This document shows, piece by piece, positions 27,235 through 35,380 of a stretch of DNA of 64,000 nucleotides. Both the position numbers and the translations under genes were made by a program. This DNA comes from an uncultured Crocinitomix sp. GTDB lineage: Bacteria; Bacteroidota; Bacteroidia; Flavobacteriales_D; Crocinitomicaceae. Position 1 is the stretch's first letter. Each line of letters starts with the position of its first letter. The notes under the pieces were generated by a model, which was not told where the DNA came from, searched no databases, and saw nothing but the letters and a program-made list of their open reading frames with translations. Location: contig CAJQHR010000001.1 of assembly GCA_905478225.1 (NCBI GenBank), positions 115,024-179,023 on the forward strand, given 5' to 3'.

Positions 27235-27348
27235 TTTGTCACACATTAAAAATTTTAGTTCAACACCCTGCACCGTTCATCAAAAATTAACGATTTTTAG
27301 CAAGATCAAAACTTTACTTCCTTACCTTTACAAGTTATCCTGTCAATA

Positions 27349-27771
27349 GTGAATAAGAAACAAGAAAAATACGACAAAGCATATTTGAGAATGGCGCGCG
27401 AATGGGCCAAACTTTCGCATTGTAACCGCAAACAAGTGGGTGCCTTAATTGTTAAAAATAATACCATCATTTCTGACGGGTATAATGGAACGCCATCTGG
27501 ATTTACAAATGATTGTGAAGATGAGGATGGCAGTACCCATTGGTATGTGCTACACGCAGAGGCGAACGCCCTATTAAAAGCAGTACGTTCCTCTCAAAAT
27601 GCAGAAGGTGCAACGTTATATGTCACACTTTCTCCTTGCAAAGAGTGTAGCAAATTAGTCATTCAAGCAGGAATTAAACGGGTGGTATATTTAAATGAAT
27701 ATAAAGATATTTCCGGGATTGAATTCTTAAAGGAATTCGGTATCGCAATTAATCATATTAAAGAACTATGA
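27349..27771 (+). CDS. dCMP/cytidine deaminase family protein (ComEB-like)
   Basis: 140 residues starting at GTG 27349. The zinc site is HAEANALLKAV (His and catalytic Glu) with PCKECSKLVI (two Cys), and the preceding CNRKQVGALIVKNNTIISDGYNGTPSGF is the dCMP-deaminase pattern. It likely deaminates dCMP to dUMP for thymidylate synthesis. A TACCTTTA box (27323-27330, 7 of 8 to TAnnTTTG) lies upstream and supports the GTG start. The stop codon overlaps the ATG of the S41 protease gene (ATGA), so the two are translationally coupled. Confidence 0.9.
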   Translation: MNKKQEKYDKAYLRMAREWAKLSHCNRKQVGALIVKNNTIISDGYNGTPSGFTNDCEDEDGSTHWYVLHAEANALLKAVRSSQNAEGATLYVTLSPCKECSKLVIQAGIKRVVYLNEYKDISGIEFLKEFGIAINHIKEL

Positions 27772-29423
27772 TAGAAGGAGATCAAATAATCGACGAAGAA
27801 GGCACGGCGAATACAGATCAAAAGAATCAAGAGGCACCAGCGCCAAGTGGAAGCAATTACGTTTTTCTTATTCCAATTTTAATGGGATTAACTTTGGCAA
27901 TAGGAGTTTGGTTAGGGACAATGTTTATTCCAAGTGGTGGCGGAGGATCTAATCAAATCATTACTGAAAACACCAATAAATTCAATACTATTTTAGAAAT
28001 TATTGAAGAGCGTTATGTTGATTCTGTCGATAATGAGATGCTAATTGAAAGCTCAATTCAAGGAATGATTGCAAAATTGGATCCTCATAGCTCATATATT
28101 CCTGCGCGTGATTTAGAAGGAGTGAACGAACAACTTGCTGGTCAGTTCGGTGGGGTGGGAATTCGTTTTTTAATTCATAATGACACCTTGGTGGCTACAG
28201 ATGTTATGCCCGATTCTCCTTCGTTAAGAGCGGGGATGTTTCCTGGAGATCGACTAATTGAGGTAGATGGAGAAGGTATTGCGCAAGGAGATGTTACGAA
28301 TGAAAAAGTGATGGAATTGCTAAAAGGCGTGGCAGGCTCAGAGGTAAAAGTTAAAGTTTATCGAAAAGGACTCATCAAGGACTTAACAATTATTCGAGGA
28401 TCAATTGGAGTGAGCAGTGTAGATGCGGCAATTATGTTAACGCCCGAAATAGGGTTTATAAAACTAAATAGCTTTACACGATACGCAGGGGAGGAATTTC
28501 GCGAGGCCGCACAAAAGTTAAAAGATAAAGGGATGAAAAAGTTAGTTTTCGACCTTAGGAATAATGGCGGTGGATATATGGAAGATGCAACTGACATTGC
28601 AGATGAGTTTTTGTCAGATGGTAAACTTATTGTTTATACAGAAGGGCGAATGGAACCACGTTTTGAATACACGTCATCTGAAAAAGGAATTTTGGAAGAA
28701 ACGGAAGTGGTTATTTTAATTAACTCACTTTCGGCTTCGGCAAGTGAAATTGTGGCAGGTGCAATTCAAGATAATGATCGCGGTTATATAATGGGTAGGA
28801 GATCATTCGGAAAAGGGTTAGTGCAAGACCAAAGAGAACTGATGGACGGTAGTGCTTTGCGTCTGACTATTTCACGTTATTACACACCGACAGGACGAAG
28901 TATTCAAAAACCGTATGGAGAAGGCGTAGATTATGAAAACGATTATTTTGAGCGCTATGAAAGTGGTGAATTAATGAACGAAGACAGTGTTAAATTTGAC
29001 GAATCACTTCGATTTGTAACCGAAGGTGGACGAGTGGTTTATGGCGGCGGTGGAATTTATCCAGACACTTTTATTCCGAATGACACTTCAGGAGCTTCAT
29101 ATTATTTAACCGAATTATATTATATGGGCGTATTTAATCATTGGGCAATCAACTATTTGGACATCCACCGATCACGATTAAAAGAGTTCTCTGCCTTCAA
29201 TCGGGGTTTCAGCGTTACAAACAGTATGTTTGAAGATTTCATTACATATGCCGAATCGTTGGGTGTTGAGCGAAAGCCAATTGATATTATCACTTCACGA
29301 AATGTGATTAAAAACAGAATGAAAGCCGAGATCGCACGACACGTGTGGCAAAATGATGGCTTTTATACCGTTTATATTGAAGACGACCTGGATGTGCAAA
29401 GCGCATTAGATCATTTGCGATAG
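27768..29423 (+). CDS. S41-family carboxy-terminal processing protease (CtpA-like)
   Basis: 551 residues. A membrane anchor (FLIPILMGLTLAIGVWLGTMF, about 29-49) is followed by the N-terminal helical part, a PDZ domain (QFGGVGIRFLIHNDTLVATDV....SLRAGMFPGDRLIEVDG, about 120-205) and the peptidase core: KLVFDLRNNGGGY, the Ser nucleophile in NSLSASASEIVAGAIQ and the Lys in GRRSFGKGLVQ. The C-terminal extension of about 150 residues is usual in Bacteroidota. It degrades or trims proteins in the periplasm. ATG overlaps the deaminase stop by 4 bp. Confidence 0.93.
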   Translation: MIEGDQIIDEEGTANTDQKNQEAPAPSGSNYVFLIPILMGLTLAIGVWLGTMFIPSGGGGSNQIITENTNKFNTILEIIEERYVDSVDNEMLIESSIQGMIAKLDPHSSYIPARDLEGVNEQLAGQFGGVGIRFLIHNDTLVATDVMPDSPSLRAGMFPGDRLIEVDGEGIAQGDVTNEKVMELLKGVAGSEVKVKVYRKGLIKDLTIIRGSIGVSSVDAAIMLTPEIGFIKLNSFTRYAGEEFREAAQKLKDKGMKKLVFDLRNNGGGYMEDATDIADEFLSDGKLIVYTEGRMEPRFEYTSSEKGILEETEVVILINSLSASASEIVAGAIQDNDRGYIMGRRSFGKGLVQDQRELMDGSALRLTISRYYTPTGRSIQKPYGEGVDYENDYFERYESGELMNEDSVKFDESLRFVTEGGRVVYGGGGIYPDTFIPNDTSGASYYLTELYYMGVFNHWAINYLDIHRSRLKEFSAFNRGFSVTNSMFEDFITYAESLGVERKPIDIITSRNVIKNRMKAEIARHVWQNDGFYTVYIEDDLDVQSALDHLR

Positions 29424-29489
29424 AATTATCGTTGAGATTTGTAAGTTCTGATGAGTGAACACTACTAAAGTAGAAATTTAAAAAGAGTT

Positions 29490-30539
29490 ATGGGGCAGTT
29501 GCATGATGAAGTAAAGGATTATTATGGAAAAGAATTGGAAAATTCTGAGGATTTAAAAACGAATGCATGTTGCACGTTAACAGCTCCACCAAAATATATT
29601 TTAGATGCTTTGAGTGAAGTGCATGATGAGGTGCAGGCAAAATATTACGGGTGCGGTTTAACTATTCCTTTTCAGGTTGAAGGATTGCGTATTTTGGACT
29701 TAGGTTCAGGTAGCGGTCGTGATTGTTATATCGCCAGTAAATTGGTAGGAGAGAATGGTTTTGTAGTAGGAGTGGACATGACAGATGAACAGCTTGATGT
29801 TGCAAACCGACATGTTGATTATCACACCGAGAAATTCGGCTATTCGAAACCAAATATTTCATTTATAAAAGGAAATATTGAGCGTTTAGATCCATTAGGA
29901 TTTGAAGAGGGCAGTTTTGATTTAATCATTTCAAATTGTGTGGTTAATTTGGCGGGAGATAAACAAAAAGTATTAACTGATGCATACCGTTTATTAAAAC
30001 CTGGCGGCGAAATGTATTTTTCAGATGTTTATTCAGACCGAAGAGTGCCTGTTTTTTTGCAAAAGGATCCTGTGTTATGGGGGGAGTGTTTAAGCGGAGC
30101 TTTATATTGGAATGACTTTTTGAATTTCGCTAAAAAAGCAGGCTTTACTGATCCGCGCGCTGTTGAAAATAAGCCCATTACAATTGAGAATAAGGACTTA
30201 GAAGAAAAGGTAGGAGAGCATGAGTTTTACTCAGTAACCTACCGTTTATTTAAACTAGACGGTTTGGAGAGCGATTGTGAGGATTACGGGCAAGCTGTCA
30301 CTTATAAAGGATCGATCAAAGGATCAGACTCAGCATTTGATTTAGATGATCACCACCATTTCCCGAAGGGAAAAATCATCACAGTTTGCGGCAATACCTA
30401 TATGATGCTAAATGATACCCGATTTAAAAGCCATTTTGATTTTTACGGCAACTGGGAAACACACTACGGCATTTTTGAAGGTTGTGGTGGCGCAATGCCG
30501 TTTGACACCGAAAACGGCTCAGCAGAAGATTGTTGTTAG
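29490..30539 (+). CDS. ArsM-like arsenite S-adenosylmethionine methyltransferase
   Basis: 349 residues. SAM-binding motif ILDLGSGSGRDCYIASKLVG, acidic loop VVGVDMTDEQLDVANRH, post-motif SNCVVNLAGDKQKVLTDAYRLLKPGGEMYFSDVY. Three cysteines sit where ArsM enzymes bind As(III): in NACC near residue 28, in SNCVVNL and in WGECLSGALY. It probably methylates arsenite or another thiophilic metalloid. The last residues are EDCC, an extra Cys pair seen in some ArsM proteins. No arsR or arsenite pump is next to it. A general methyltransferase function cannot be ruled out. Confidence 0.82.
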   Translation: MGQLHDEVKDYYGKELENSEDLKTNACCTLTAPPKYILDALSEVHDEVQAKYYGCGLTIPFQVEGLRILDLGSGSGRDCYIASKLVGENGFVVGVDMTDEQLDVANRHVDYHTEKFGYSKPNISFIKGNIERLDPLGFEEGSFDLIISNCVVNLAGDKQKVLTDAYRLLKPGGEMYFSDVYSDRRVPVFLQKDPVLWGECLSGALYWNDFLNFAKKAGFTDPRAVENKPITIENKDLEEKVGEHEFYSVTYRLFKLDGLESDCEDYGQAVTYKGSIKGSDSAFDLDDHHHFPKGKIITVCGNTYMMLNDTRFKSHFDFYGNWETHYGIFEGCGGAMPFDTENGSAEDCC

Positions 30540-30545
30540 TTCTAA

Positions 30546-31127
30546 TTAATGGGGTTCAAAGCAACCGCTCCATAGTCGAAAATCCTCGGCTGATACAAAG
30601 ACGCAATTCTCTTGCATTAGCTCATTAATGGCGTCTGATTGATATTCGGCGGGCAATATGGGTTGATCGTATAAATATATGATTCCATCCGCTGCGATAT
30701 AATTACCGCGACAACTATAGCAGTCACTCTGAGTGCTCACAGACATCCAAAATGTTCCATTGTCATTAATGCTAATATCACTACATATTGATTCAAAACA
30801 TCCTTTCAAACGCAATATTTCTGTTCCAGAATAAAAAAGGGAAGGCCATAGTAGTATGACTGAAACAATTCCGAAGAGGAGTGCCAAGTATTTCAAATCA
30901 CGCCATAACTTAAAACAAGAAATCAATCCATTAATTAATAGAATAAGGGTAGATAAAAAAGCGAGTTTATCGGTCAGGGTTTACCCGTAGATATGAGTAT
31001 AAGAACCGCTATATTCTCCATAATATGTCCACCATGTCAAATAGCTGATCGTGCATACGGAAGACATGAGAACGGCGACAAATAATCGATTCGGGCGCAT
31101 ATATGATGTAACGGCCAAAGGCGACAT
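30546..31127 (-). pseudogene. Hypothetical membrane protein gene interrupted by an in-frame TAA
   Basis: The longest ORF here (to a TTG at 30926) starts inside a hydrophobic stretch. Reading further upstream in the same frame gives 19 more open codons (LTDKLAFLSTLILLINGL...), then a TAA at 30983-30981, then another 48 open codons to an ATG at 31127 that encode a membrane-helix-like segment (LFVAVLMSSVCTISYLTWW). Without the stop the product would have about 193 residues, three membrane segments and a C-terminal domain with Cys pairs (SDCYSCRGN). I recognise no family. Either the gene has a nonsense mutation, the stop is an assembly error, or these are two small genes. Confidence 0.5.
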
Positions 31128-31201
31128 AAATTATTTGGCCATGTTTCCTGCTTATAATTAGTCTTGCTTAACGTTGAATGGGGGTGGTTATTCAACAAAA
31201 A

Positions 31202-31227
31202 AAGGGCTTCGAATTAACGAAGCCCTT
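31202..31227 (-). terminator. Terminator of the Na+/phosphate symporter gene
   Basis: A perfect 10-bp stem AAGGGCTTCG / CGAAGCCCTT with a 6-base loop; on the minus strand it is followed by a run of T. It lies about 30 bp after the symporter stop codon. Confidence 0.85.
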
Positions 31228-31258
31228 CAACTATTTTTACCGTTTAGAATTGACCTTA

Positions 31259-33682
31259 TTAAATCTTTCCAGTAATCGCCTCAGAAACATTAATGATATG
31301 ATCTCCAACTTTCTCGCATGATGAGAATAAATTGCTGAAAATCATTCCACTTTCCATATTGAAATCAGATTTTCCTAAGTTCTCTAAGTGCTCAGCTCGC
31401 ATTTCATCACGTTTTTTGTTAATCGTATGTTCGGCTTCGTTTGCCGCCCCAATTGAAACACCACCCCAGTCGGAGTTTAAGTTTTCAACCATGATCGCAA
31501 ATGCATTGTCAACTAATTCAAGCATTTCTTGCAAACTATCGCGTTGTTCAGGAATAAACCAAATCTTTTGCTCATCCTTACGCTCAATTGCTTTTGACAT
31601 TTGGTAGAAGATATCACCAATTCGTTCTAAGTCATTCACAATGCTGTTCATTGACCTTACGCGCTCTGCAATTTCTTCAGACATTTCACCTTCTGATACT
31701 TTTGCTAAATAGGTTGCAACTTCAATTTCAACTCTATCCGTAATCTCTTCGTACTTTTCAACTTTATCATGAAGTTTAGTCTTGATCTTTTTGTTTTGCT
31801 CAGTCAATAATTTTTGCGTGAAGTCAGACATACGACTCGTCAAGGCTCCAAACTTAGCAACCTCTTTTTTCGCTTCATAAATGGATAAATCTGGCGTTCC
31901 CATCATTCCAGAACCAATATAATCTAAGTGGAACTCTTCATCAGCATAACCTTTAGATTTAACCATTTTCTCTGCCATGCGAACTAACCAAGGCACGAAT
32001 GGTAATAATAGCAATACGTTTAATAAGTTAAATGCCGAGTGGAAAATTGCTAATCCTAAGTTGGCTACGTTCCCATCAGTATAAGGATCACCTTTTATAA
32101 ACGCTGCAATTCCGCTCAAAATAAACGGGAATAGTAGAATTGCCCAAGTAACACCTATTATGTTGAATAAAGAGTGAATTCTTGCCGATCGTTTGGCATG
32201 AACGTTACCAATTAACGAAGCTAACTCGGCCGTAATTGTAGTACCAATATTTTCACCTAAAATCATTGCAGAGGCCACTTCAAAAGGAATTACACCCCCT
32301 GCGACCAATGTCATAGTTAAGGCCATTGCAGCAGATGATGATTGAATTACAACTGTTACCAATGCACCTAAGGCAACAAACATGATTGGACCATACCATG
32401 CATCTTTAAAGTCAATAAAAAACTGAACGATAGAAGAATCTGCGCCTAATGATGGCACGGCTCCTTTTAGTTCACCCAATCCCATAAATAGTAAGGCAAA
32501 TCCAATGATTACACTTGCCCATGTTTTCGCTTTCCCTTTAGAGAAAAACAATAAAGGTGCTCCAATTGCAATAAAGATTAAGGCATAAGAACCTAAACTC
32601 ACCTTAAATCCAAAAACAAGAATTAACCAAGCCGTAATAGTTGTACCAATATTGGCCCCCATCATTACACCTGCCGATTGTCTTAAGGTTAATAGTCCTG
32701 CATTTACAAAACTTACAGTCATTACCGTGGTGACGGAAGAGGACTGAACGATAGATGTGATTCCAAAACCAGTCAATACACCAGTAACTCTGTTAGAAGT
32801 AATGGAAGCCAACATGCTTCTTAAGCGAGATCCTGCTGCCTTTTGAAGACCTTCACTCATAATTTTCATCCCAAAGATGAACATCCCTAAGGCTCCAATT
32901 AATACCAAGAGTTTAAAAATACCCCAAGCTCTTTCAGTTTTAACTTTCCCTTTTGCAGACCAAAAAGTTTTTCCACCTGCATTTAAACCAACTTTGTAGA
33001 CATAGTTCTCGCCTCCAGAAAGTTCTGCAATTTTTTCTTTCACTGAGTTGATAGAGATTCCTTCTACTTTAATCCATGGCGATTTAGCTTCGTTTACTTT
33101 GTGTTGCTTTTCACCAATTTTTGTATTGTGTTTTATGACGAAATTTGCATCTGGATAAATAGATAATATTTCGGTCAATTTGTCATGTTCAATTGCCCAT
33201 GAAACCTCAAATTCTTCTTCTTTACCCTTGGCTGAGTTATTTTTGAATAATGCTTCAGAGAATGTGTTAAAATAATTGTTTTCATTTTCAACAATATTTC
33301 CGTCGCTTGTCATTACATATTCGAAGATGACATTCTCATCCAAATCATTAATCTCCAATTGAGTTGATTTAGCAGGGATTTCAATCGTATTCCATGCCGC
33401 TTCTCCCAACGCACGATAATTAAAATTAAGCGCTGCACCATTTCCAGCTTTATCCCAAGTTAGTGTTGCCGTTCCTGTTTTAAAAGGCTTTAATGTCAAA
33501 GAATCTTTGTCGTTACTAAATTCATAATCAAATCCTACAGCATTTATAGCTTGAATTTGAACTGGATTTTCAACGATTGAATCCAACGCTTCCATATCTT
33601 CTGGAGCGATTATAGGTTCTTCAGCAAAGGCAAAACCGATTGCAAAAAGAAAGAGTCCAACGACTGAAATAAATTTTTTCAT
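31259..33682 (-). CDS. Na+/phosphate cotransporter (NptA-like) with Fn3-like N-terminus and PhoU tail
   Basis: 807 residues. A signal peptide ends AFAE; residues about 25-255 form two Ig/Fn3-like beta domains predicted in the periplasm. The transport core (about 260-570) has two copies of the NaPi-II motif: TGFGITSIVQSSSVTTVMTVSFV...GANIGTTITAWL and LVTVVIQSSSAAMALTMTLV...GENIGTTITAELA. The last about 200 residues are PhoU-like helices. It imports phosphate with sodium, and the PhoU tail may sense or tune this. Divergent from the phosphate porin; PhoP-box-like repeats lie in the shared intergenic region. Confidence 0.9.
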   Translation of the reverse strand: MKKFISVVGLFLFAIGFAFAEEPIIAPEDMEALDSIVENPVQIQAINAVGFDYEFSNDKDSLTLKPFKTGTATLTWDKAGNGAALNFNYRALGEAAWNTIEIPAKSTQLEINDLDENVIFEYVMTSDGNIVENENNYFNTFSEALFKNNSAKGKEEEFEVSWAIEHDKLTEILSIYPDANFVIKHNTKIGEKQHKVNEAKSPWIKVEGISINSVKEKIAELSGGENYVYKVGLNAGGKTFWSAKGKVKTERAWGIFKLLVLIGALGMFIFGMKIMSEGLQKAAGSRLRSMLASITSNRVTGVLTGFGITSIVQSSSVTTVMTVSFVNAGLLTLRQSAGVMMGANIGTTITAWLILVFGFKVSLGSYALIFIAIGAPLLFFSKGKAKTWASVIIGFALLFMGLGELKGAVPSLGADSSIVQFFIDFKDAWYGPIMFVALGALVTVVIQSSSAAMALTMTLVAGGVIPFEVASAMILGENIGTTITAELASLIGNVHAKRSARIHSLFNIIGVTWAILLFPFILSGIAAFIKGDPYTDGNVANLGLAIFHSAFNLLNVLLLLPFVPWLVRMAEKMVKSKGYADEEFHLDYIGSGMMGTPDLSIYEAKKEVAKFGALTSRMSDFTQKLLTEQNKKIKTKLHDKVEKYEEITDRVEIEVATYLAKVSEGEMSEEIAERVRSMNSIVNDLERIGDIFYQMSKAIERKDEQKIWFIPEQRDSLQEMLELVDNAFAIMVENLNSDWGGVSIGAANEAEHTINKKRDEMRAEHLENLGKSDFNMESGMIFSNLFSSCEKVGDHIINVSEAITGKI

Positions 33683-33710
33683 TTGAATGATTTGATTTAA
33701 AATTTTTGGT

Positions 33711-33718
33711 CAAAAGTA
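33711..33718 (-). promoter_or_regulatory. Promoter -7 element for the Na+/phosphate symporter
   Basis: The minus strand reads TACTTTTG, an exact TAnnTTTG match, about 29 bp before the ATG at 33682. A second candidate, TATGCTTTG, lies just upstream (33730-33722). Confidence 0.5.
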
Positions 33719-33749
33719 GGTCAAAGCATAAGCAAATGCCCTTTTTGTA

Positions 33750-33766
33750 TGTTAAGCTTATGTTAA
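33750..33766 (-). promoter_or_regulatory. PhoP/PhoB-box-like repeat upstream of the symporter gene
   Basis: On the minus strand TTAACA-N5-TTAACA, two perfect hexamers with an 11-bp period. This equals the Bacillus PhoP half-site arrangement and the 11-bp period of E. coli PhoB boxes. It sits about 32 bp upstream of the -7 element. Regulator binding is inferred. Confidence 0.6.
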
Positions 33767-33880
33767 GAAATGCGTCTTGCAAATAAACCGCTCAAAACCA
33801 CCAAAAGAAAGTACCTATCTCAATGTCCTTTATTTTGGAAGGATTAGAGAAAAAGGTCGACACAAGATTACAGAAATCAA

Positions 33881-33897
33881 TGTTAAGAAATCGTTAA
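33881..33897 (-). promoter_or_regulatory. PhoP/PhoB-box-like repeat upstream of the phosphate porin gene
   Basis: On the minus strand TTAACG-N5-TTAACA (on the plus strand GTTAAG-N5-GTTAAG), 11-bp period. It lies about 97 bp before the porin ATG. The orientation is opposite to the porin gene, so it may serve the divergent symporter too. Confidence 0.5.
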
Positions 33898-33993
33898 GCT
33901 TAGATCACGAATATCAAATATATGTTAATTTAATCTAATCTTTGCCCTGAATTTAACCAACAGTTTATTGGCTGTTATTCAAATAAAATTTAG

Positions 33994-35235
33994 ATGAAAG
34001 GATTAGTATCCGTGTTTGTTTTGATGTTCATAGTGCAAGGTGCTTCTGCGCAGTATAACCCTCAAAAATTTGGGAAAGGAATTAATGTAGTTGGGAAGGA
34101 CTCTACCTTCACAATGCGTTTTGGAATTCGTTTTCAATCCTTAATGTCTGCCAATTGGGATGTGAGAGATGATGACTTTGGTTATGTAGGAGATTTGTCA
34201 AGTAATTTTTTAATCAGAAGATCAAGATTTAAGTTTGATGGTTATGCATTCACTCCAAAATTGAAATATAAAATGGAGTTTGGGTTAACCAATAGAGATA
34301 TTGGCGGTGGAATTGATAGTGAGCACAACAAAGCGCCTCGTTTCATATTAGATGCCTTTATCGATTGGAATTTTTATGGAAACTTCTCTTTGAAAGCTGG
34401 ACAATCTAAATTACCTGGGAATAGAGAGCGTGTGATCTCATCTGCAAACATGCAAACGGTAGACCGTTCAAGGTTAAATAGCCGATATAATATTGATCGT
34501 GATATGGGGGTGCAATTAAAGCATCACTTTACAATTGGCGACAATTTTATTGTAAGAGAGGTGGCTTCATTTTCGCAAGGCGAAGGCAGAAACTTAACGG
34601 TGGATAATATTGGTGGTTATGACCTTACTTTTAGAGTTGAAATGTTGCCATTTGGTAAATTTCAATCCAAAGGAGATTATGTTGGAGCAGCAATCAAACG
34701 TGAAGATAAACCAAAATTGGCTTTAGGATTTACGTATGATATCAATGATCGTGCGGCACGCGAACGCGGACAAAATGGAAGTTTTATTTACAATGAAGAC
34801 GGTTCTTATGGTAATGCCAAAACATTAAATACTGTATTTGCCGATTTAATGTTTAAATATAAGGGACTTTCGATTATGGCGGAATACGCTAACAAAACAA
34901 CTGATGATGGAACGGCAGATGTATACGATAATGTAGACACTTCTTTGGTTGTTGGAACCTATTATATTGGAACAGGGTTATCTGTTCAAGGGGGTTGGAT
35001 GTTCAAAAACAATGTTGAGGTAGTTGGTCGTTATACCAACATTACTCCCGTTGCTGGCGTAAGTAATAACGAGACTGAATATACATTGGGTTTATCTAAA
35101 TATTTTGTAGGCCACAAATTGAAAGTTCAAACTGATTTAAGTTACAGACAAAAAGGAATTGCTGGTAGTACTGCAGTAAATTTAGGGAGTGATGATATTC
35201 TATTTTGGAGATTACAAATGGATATCCACTTTTAA
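33994..35235 (+). CDS. Phosphate-selective porin, OprP/OprO-like
   Basis: 413 residues. A signal peptide (MKGLVSVFVLMFIVQGASAQ) is followed by an alternating beta-strand pattern of a 16-stranded barrel. The strings FTMRFGIRFQSLM, NFLIRRSRFKFDGYAFTPKLKYKMEFG and LKAGQSKLPGNRERVISSANMQTVDRS are typical of the OprP/OprO family, and the chain ends in an aromatic residue (MDIHF), as outer-membrane barrels do. It should let phosphate or polyphosphate across the outer membrane and pairs naturally with the divergent Na+/phosphate symporter. Selectivity is inferred from family and neighbours. Confidence 0.85.
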   Translation: MKGLVSVFVLMFIVQGASAQYNPQKFGKGINVVGKDSTFTMRFGIRFQSLMSANWDVRDDDFGYVGDLSSNFLIRRSRFKFDGYAFTPKLKYKMEFGLTNRDIGGGIDSEHNKAPRFILDAFIDWNFYGNFSLKAGQSKLPGNRERVISSANMQTVDRSRLNSRYNIDRDMGVQLKHHFTIGDNFIVREVASFSQGEGRNLTVDNIGGYDLTFRVEMLPFGKFQSKGDYVGAAIKREDKPKLALGFTYDINDRAARERGQNGSFIYNEDGSYGNAKTLNTVFADLMFKYKGLSIMAEYANKTTDDGTADVYDNVDTSLVVGTYYIGTGLSVQGGWMFKNNVEVVGRYTNITPVAGVSNNETEYTLGLSKYFVGHKLKVQTDLSYRQKGIAGSTAVNLGSDDILFWRLQMDIHF

Positions 35236-35322
35236 AGAACAGTTTAATAAATTTTATCAATACCACTTCGGCTAGGCTGAGGTGGTATTGATATGTTAAG
35301 GGACTATTCATTCTTAAAATTG

Positions 35323-35349
35323 TTAACATTAGTTTAACGTTGGTTAATA
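35323..35349 (+). promoter_or_regulatory. Triple PhoP/PhoB-box-like repeat upstream of the CHR transporter gene
   Basis: TTAACA (35323), TTAACG (35334) and TTAATA (35344): three hexamers with 11- and 10-bp spacing, ending 11 bp before a perfect -7 element. This is the position expected for an activator that replaces or overlaps the -33 element. Confidence 0.6.
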
Positions 35350-35359
35350 AAGTTGAGAA

Positions 35360-35367
35360 TAGTTTTG
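35360..35367 (+). promoter_or_regulatory. Promoter -7 element for the CHR transporter gene
   Basis: TAGTTTTG, exact TAnnTTTG match, with TTG at 35340-35342 giving a 17-bp spacer. The -33 TTG lies between the second and third TTAAC-type repeats. The ATG is at 35381. Confidence 0.6.
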
Positions 35368-35380
35368 TAAAAAATAAAAT

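Larger units (their letters stand above)
33683..33993. other. 311-bp divergent control region between symporter and porin
   Basis: No ORF of note. It contains two 11-bp-period hexamer pairs (33750-33766 and 33881-33897), a TACTTTTG -7 element for the leftward gene, and a run of TTAAT/TAATC repeats at 33925-33940 close to the porin start. This layout fits joint control of the two phosphate genes. Confidence 0.6.
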
